Below, piece after piece: positions 58,827 to 64,000 of a stretch of 64,000 nt of DNA. Position 1 is the first letter of the stretch, and every line of letters starts with the position of its first letter. Made by a program: the position numbers and the translations under genes. The notes beneath the pieces were generated by a model. It did not search any database and was not told the DNA's origin. It worked only from the letters and a program-made list of their open reading frames with translations. Source of the stretch: Rhipicephalus microplus (taxonomy: Eukaryota; Arthropoda; Arachnida; Ixodida; Ixodidae); the NCBI RefSeq assembly GCF_043290135.1, contig NC_134710.1, positions 457,560,376 to 457,624,375 of the forward strand, in the 5' to 3' direction.

Positions 58827-60919
58827 GCAGTCGGCATCCTTGTGAAGTTGTCCGGATTTATAGGATACGGAAAAAGTGTACTCTTGTAAGCGCAGCGCCC
58901 AGCAACCAAGGCGTCCCGTAGGGTCCTTGAGTGAAGAGAGCCAGCAAAGCGCATGGTGGTCCGTAATAACTGAGAATCATCGGCCATACAGGTACGGTCG
59001 GAATTTCGCAATCGCCAAGACGAAAGCTAAGCACTCGCGTTTTGTGATGGAATACTTTTTTTCCGAGCGCGACAACAGTCGGCTTGCATAAACGACTACG
59101 CGGTGCATGCCTTGTTGCCGCTGCGCCAGCACTGCGCCTATGCCGTAGCCACTGGCATCAGTAAGAATCTCCGTGGCGGCAGATGGGTAGAAGTGAGCTA
59201 GGACTGATGGATTGGTGAGAATGTCATCGAGCGACGAGAAGGCGTTTGCTTGCTGTTGGCCCTAGGTGAATGCGACATCCGTTTTGAGGAGGCAGGTTAG
59301 AGGATGGGCTTCTTCTTCTCGACAAAACGACGGAAATAGGAGCACAGTCCCAGAAAACTTCAGACGTCCTTGGCTGAGCGGGGTGTGGCGAAGCCGCGAT
59401 TTGCTCGGACTTTTGCAGGGTCCGGTTGACCACCCGCAGCGTTAACAAGATGGCCGAGTACGCAGATTTGGCGTTGCCCAAAGCGGCATTTGGACGACTT
59501 AAGTTGCAAGTTTGCATGTCGGAAAACATCAAGCACTGTGGACAGACGGGTAAGATGGTCGTCGAAAGTAGTCGAAAAAACAACAACGTCGTCAAGAAAG
59601 CACAGGCAGATGGTCCACTTCATACCTCGAAGGAGAGAGTCCATCATGCGCTCAAAAGTCGCGGGGGCTTTGCATAATCCAAAAGGCATCATCTTGAACT
59701 GATAAAGTCCATCAGCAGTCACGAAGGCCGTCTTCTCTCTGTCTTTGTCGTCCACAGCGATCTGCCAGTAGCCTGCGCGAAGGTCTACTGAAGAGAAATA
59801 TTTGGCACTGTGCAAGCAATCGAGGGCATCATCTATGCGCGGTAGGGGATAGACATCTTTCTTAGTAATATGATTGAGATGGCGGTAATCAACACAGAAT
59901 CTCCAGCTATTGTCCTTCGTTTTAACAAGTACAACGGGTGAGGACCAGTGACTAGATGAGGGTTCAATTATGCCCTTATGAAGCATTTTATCGACTTCTC
60001 GATGTATAATAGCACGCTCCGGGGCTGACACACGGTAGGGTCGTAGGCGAATGGGTCGAGCGTCAGCGGTGTCGATGCGATGGGTTACCACGGATGTCTG
60101 GCCCAAATTACGGTCGCCGAAGTCAAAGCTGTCCTGATAAGAAGCAAACACACTGAAGAAAGCAGAGGCTTGTTCAGAGGTGAGCTTGTAAGATAGCATT
60201 GGCTTGAAAAGGTCGGAACAGGAACGTGACGAGAGTGACGTTGATGAAAAATTGGGTGGCAAATCGGTGGTTAAGGCGGAAACTGTGTGGTCGACCAGTG
60301 GTGTCAGATGCCAAAGTGACATGCCGCGAGGAGTAACTTGTGCTGAGAAGCCAAAATTGAGGACGGGAAATGAAGATCGGTTGTCCTTAACGGTAATCAT
60401 CGTGTTGGGGAGTGCAACATTACGTGTCATGGCCACGTCAGAAATTGGGGCAGCAACATAATCACCATCGGGTACTGGAGGATATGGCGAGAGTTGGACT
60501 TGGACTGCGGCTTGAGGCGGACGTCTGAGGAAAGCGACAGAGCGTAGACGAGGTGGGCTGGTAGAGACGGTCTCTGAGAAGGTTGGTAGTTCGAGCCGAA
60601 GAAGACCTTTGGAACAGTCAATGAGCGCAGCGTGTGAAGTCAGAAAGTCGAGTCCAAGGATGAGGTCATGAGGGCAATTTTCCAGTACAGTGAACAGAAC
60701 TGAAGTTTGATGCTCAGAAGTCGTTAATCGCGCAGTGCACATTCCAAGCACAGCAGGAGTACTTCCATCCGCTGCACGAACGGTAGGTGCAATCGCAGGC
60801 GTCACAACTTTTTGGAGGTGGCGGTGGAGGTCTGAGCTCATCACAGATATTTGTGCACCGGTATCAATAAGAGCAGTTACAGGTAAACCATCACGAGAAT
60901 TGTAAGAAGGTTGCACCAC
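58827..60919 (-). pseudogene. Element D protease, reverse transcriptase and RNase H
   Basis: The 59360-60919 block starts with the protease (VTALIDTGAQISVMSSDL with the DTG active site; HDLILGLDFL). Next is a Pro/Ser-rich linker and then the RT: IEPSSSHWSSPVVLVKTKDN, WRFCVDYRHLNHITKKDVYP, YFSSVDLRAGYWQIAVDD, FGLCKAPATFERMMD and LCFLDDVVVFS (FLDD catalytic box). TGA at 59360 ends this frame. RNase H continues with a frameshift near 59300 and stops at 59262 and 58977: [40 protein letters not shown] and ITDHHALCWL. All catalytic motifs are readable, so damage is limited to a few nonsense changes and one frameshift. Confidence 0.9.
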
Positions 60920-60989
60920 TGGTCGGGAGTAATCAGAGGATTTGCAGTCCGAGTCGTGTATGCAGCGTCACCTCCGGGGGCTGCACCGG

Positions 60990-62150
60990 CTAGTTTTCCG
61001 AGCGACGGTTGTAGGGAGACCGAGAACGGCGGAGTTGGGGTGAGCGGGACTGACGACGCACGGGCGATGGCGAGCAGCTGGTCCGACGTTCTGGTTTATG
61101 CTCTGCACCTGTCTCAGCACGGTAGGACGGGGCATAAGGTGCACGTTCAGAGCGAGGCCCCCAATCATAGAAGCTTGGTCGAGGTGATGTGGTCCAACGG
61201 CGGCAGCAATGGCGAGCGATGTGTCCTATTCGATGGCACGTGAAACATATGGGCCGATCATCATGAGTGCGCCATTCAGCTGGGTTTCTTCGTGGCGCGA
61301 AAGTGTGGTTCGAAGTGGCAGCCGCAACGACTAGAACCGAGCTGGAAGTAGCAGGGGCATTTTGATGAGGGGACGAAATGCCCATATTCGCGATCTCTTG
61401 GTGAACCACGGCCTGTATCATTGAAACAGCATCGAGGTTGCGTCCAGGCGCGCTGACGCTAGACATAGCGGATGCCATAGCCTCGAGTTCCCGACGGACT
61501 ATTCTGGTGACGTTTTCCGGCGCTGGTGGTTGATGTAGTGTGGGTATATCTTCGCAAGAGGACGTAGCCGCCGTGTTGGGAAGGCAGTCAAATCGGTGAA
61601 CTATGCGCCTACTTTTTCCCTGTTCGAAGCGACGACATGCTTCGATGACCGACTCCACCGTCGAGCAGTCCTTGCACAGGAGAAAATTGAAGGTGTCATC
61701 GGCAATTCCTTTCAGGATGTGTCCGACTTTGTCCTCGTCAAGCATGCCCTTGTCGACCTTGCGGCACAAAGCCAACACGTCCTGCGTGTACGTGATGTAC
61801 GGCTCTGTGGATGTCTGGGCACGAATCGCAAGCTCTTTCTTTGCGGCCACTTGACGTCCGATGGGTTTCCCAAATAGATAGCGCAATTTCTGCTTACAGA
61901 CGTCCCAGCTAGTCAACTCTTATTGATGTGTCTCGTACCACAGTTTTGCCGTTCCATGCAAGTAGAAGATGATGTTCACCAACATAAGCGTCGGATCCCA
62001 ATGGTTGCTGCTGCTGACGCGCTCATATAGAACCAGCCAGTCATCGAGGTCTATGCCACTTGTGCCGTTGAATGGGCCTGGGTCACGAGTTTGCACCACA
62101 ACGATCGGCTGCGGGGCTGACGGATCTTGTTGGCATTGAGTAGCCTGGTC
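60990..62150 (-). pseudogene. Element D gag, one premature stop
   Basis: A start at MTDQATQCQQDPSAPQ (about 62156) is likely; the frame is also open upstream through the 5' LTR. Capsid: RDPGPFNGTSGIDLDDWLVL, YERVSSSNHW and TAKLWYETHQ, then TAA at 61920-61922. The same frame then continues ELTSWDVCKQKLRYLFGKP and AIRAQTSTEPYITYTQDVLA. The nucleocapsid zinc knuckle CFTCHRIGHIARHC (CX2CX4HX4C) lies near 61210-61251, followed by an Arg/Ser/Pro-rich end. Gag and pol are in different frames. Confidence 0.88.
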
Positions 62151-62242
62151 AGTCATCGTGGTAGCTGCAATGCGCCATCCGCTGCGAAGATCCAGCTCGT
62201 TGGGCTGTATAGCGAGTGGTACCCCGCACCTTCCACCAATGA

Positions 62243-62392
62243 TGTTACGGGGAATAAAGTATACACTGGCGAGCAAATGCGTACTGGCGAATATACTGGC
62301 GAGCAAATGCGTACAACGCTGCTGCAGTCCGAGAACGTTCACCTTCAGCACTTCGTCGTCGTCATCCTCGGGCATCTACTTAGCCCGTGACA
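62243..62392 (-). repeat. 5' LTR of element D (150 bp)
   Basis: Partner of 57310-57458. Its outer end is followed by ATATG, giving the ATAT target duplication. Confidence 0.95.
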
Positions 62393-63112
62393 ATATGTTT
62401 GATTTTGGCGTACAGTGATTCTAGCAGCACTTGAACGAACATGATCTGTGGGTAGTAGAATCGCAACCACCGAGTTTCAAAAAATAAGCTTGGCTTTTTA
62501 ATAAAAAAAGTATACGAATCTCTCTGGGGCAAACTGTATAGTTTTAAAAAGCTTGGATAGTAAGTATTTTGAATCCATTTACCAATAATGGTAGACGCGC
62601 TTCCATGTATTGCACATTGTTAGGAACAAACTTGGGCAGTCCAAGGCACAGTCGTAAAGCTTACCTTTCTGATAGTATTAGCAGTCTCCTTTTATAGGTC
62701 GCACTGCCCAAAATTAACACACCGCCAAATTCGATGACAGGACGCATGTATATTTTATAGATCATTACCAATGTATTTCTCTGCAGCCCCGTTTTTCTGA
62801 TGCTCATCTTGCGTAACCACTCCATGGCTTGTGTTGCCTTGGACCCAATGTGATCAATGTGACTTTTTCAATTTAACGAGCTGTAATATATGACACCTAA
62901 GTATTCAGGTGAATCCACCTGGGTAATCTGCTTTGTGCCATTCATCAGGGATATGTTGATTGCAGATAACTGTTTATCGCAAAGAAAGCAATGTCATTTG
63001 CATACATATATAAATGAATATCGCTATGTGTTGGAATCGAACTGAGGAATATTTTAAACAACATCGGTGAGAGCAGTGCCCCCTGTGGTACGCCGCATCG
63101 CTTACGAAAAAA
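62393..63112 (-). pseudogene. I-like LINE, reverse transcriptase part
   Basis: From about 63100 on the minus strand: RCGVPQGALLSPMLFKIFLS and HLYMYANDIAFFAI. The catalytic box reads YAND instead of YADD, so the first catalytic Asp is lost. The following connection region is readable only across frameshifts (EYLGVIYYSSLN, then IYKIYMRPVIEFGGVL). It joins in orientation and order with the RNase H part at 56331-57309, confirming that element D inserted into one LINE copy. Upstream of 63112 a stop precedes the palm, and the N-terminal RT and endonuclease are not recognisable. Confidence 0.75.
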
Positions 63113-64000
63113 ACCCATCTCGTCCGACGTTATGTTCTCTTATTTCTGTCACACTACCCGCGTTGTAACGTACGCATACACAACTGAGACAATCGTTACC
63201 GCGTCAAAAATATTTTTCGAGAAAGACTAGCAGTGTACTGTATTTTTATATAAAGGTCACACAAGTGGTAAGCGCCTAAATAGAATGTAAACAAACGTTT
63301 CAGCCAAAAAAACTCAATGAAGTCAACGCAACGACGACCATAAAATCTGGCCTGCATGGTGCGCCCTCTCCGAGCACCAAGTGGAATAATAAAAAGGACA
63401 TGACCTCCGAAATGGCAAGCGCATGGCAAGCGTTCGATATGTCGAAGGCTTTAAGGAAAAAAATTATCTCTGACAGTTGTCGAGAGATGGCACAAGCTTC
63501 AAAATGCCGTTGGCATTGTATGCACGGTTTGGGTCATTATTCTTGCAGAAATCTAGTGAGCTCTAGTAATTATCTCGTTCAATATTGTGCAACTGTTGAT
63601 AAACATCTGATTGTATAAAGATGAGATTTAGTATATTTGTGTGTGTGCATGTTGTGCTGCGGCCATTGAACGTAAAAAGGTTTACCAACGACTACTTGTC
63701 GCTTGTGCCTCTATGGTCAGTCAAATTTAGTGGTTATATGAGCTCGTGCGTTTTCGAGTTGGGGTGTGAGTAAATCAGAGCGTGCGCTGCTGTGGCGAAC
63801 TGTTAATAGTATTAGCTGTACCCTATTCGTACGAATGAATTGTTCATTGCGAGTGTATGTGTTTTATGTGTCTGAATGAGCATATGTATATATAGGCCTA
63901 ACATTAGCATACATCAGGTGCCCGGTGTGAGTGAGTAATCCATGAAAGGTATAACTCGCGAACAATCTGCGAAGAACCCGTGCGGATGTGTCAACAGACG
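63113..64000. other. No recognisable gene
   Basis: AT-rich right edge. It may include decayed upstream LINE sequence, but no motif could be read. No SINE or simple repeat stands out. Confidence 0.45.

Larger units (their letters stand above)
57310..62392 (-). mobile_element. Ty3/Gypsy LTR retrotransposon D, nearly full length, degenerate
   Basis: Minus-strand element with LTRs of 149 and 150 bp (57310-57458, 62243-62392; about 93% identical by hand count), TGTCACGGG...CCGTAACA ends and a 4-bp target duplication ATAT (57306-57309, 62393-62396). The primer site TGGTGGAAGGTGCGGGGT lies 4 nt inside the 5' LTR (plus 62221-62238); its complement ends in CCA like a tRNA. Gag, protease, RT, RNase H and integrase are complete in length but carry five premature stops and at least one frameshift. 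No envelope ORF. It splits an I-like LINE. Confidence 0.93.

Overview
The window looks like intergenic and intronic DNA from an ixodid (hard) tick. The main reason is the repeat content: ten copies or fragments of one tRNA-derived SINE closely resembling the Ruka family of ixodid ticks, plus tick-type Ty3/Gypsy LTR elements, CR1-, RTE- and I-like LINEs, a Penelope-like element and many long (TA)n tracts. The species was not determined. Only one probable host gene is seen: exons at 30330 and 34243 (+ strand) of a secreted protein resembling the mite group 7 allergen (TULIP/BPI-like) family. No rRNA genes, intact tRNA genes or CRISPR arrays were found. Several ORFs in the window open only at TTG or GTG and are not treated as genes.

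Layout. 1-5.5 kb: a ~150-bp tandem repeat at the left edge, then unrecognised sequence and a SINE. 5.6-8.2 kb: degenerate CR1-like LINE (+). 9.4-19.5 kb: hAT transposase remains in at least three blocks, interrupted by degenerate Gypsy element A (10245-14422, -). 19.5-27.7 kb: mostly unrecognised, with GC-rich promoter-like blocks, an inverted repeat pair and a minisatellite. 27.7-29.1 kb: Gypsy gag-protease relic (+). 30.3-34.6 kb: host gene, its intron holding a LINE relic and a SINE. 35-40 kb: scattered SINEs. 40.08-46.41 kb: degenerate Gypsy element C (+). 46.46-48.27 kb: 5'-truncated Penelope-like element (-) with GIY-YIG nuclease and a hammerhead-like motif. 48.37-48.58 kb: near-perfect hairpin. 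48.70-51.43 kb: RTE-type LINE (-) with an open frame of about 840 codons. 52.8-54.2 kb: 3' part of Gypsy element E (+) with an intact integrase frame. 54.27-56.24 kb: compact gag-only LTR element B (-). 56.33-63.1 kb: I-like LINE (-) split by Gypsy element D (57310-62392, -).

Two patterns tie the window together. First, nine of ten long (TA)n tracts sit directly against a retroelement end or breakpoint, and element D has an ATAT target duplication, so ATAT/(TA)n sequence looks like a preferred landing or breakage site. Second, all five LTR elements have very short LTRs (94-150 bp). A and B also share related gag sequence, matching LTR starts and the same putative primer-binding core, so gag-only B may have been mobilised by an A-like element. 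Almost all copies carry stops and frameshifts. The most coding-competent pieces are the RTE frame and the element E integrase.

Limits: all calls come from reading translations and repeats by eye. No database search, alignment program or splice predictor was run, and percent identities between LTRs are hand counts.
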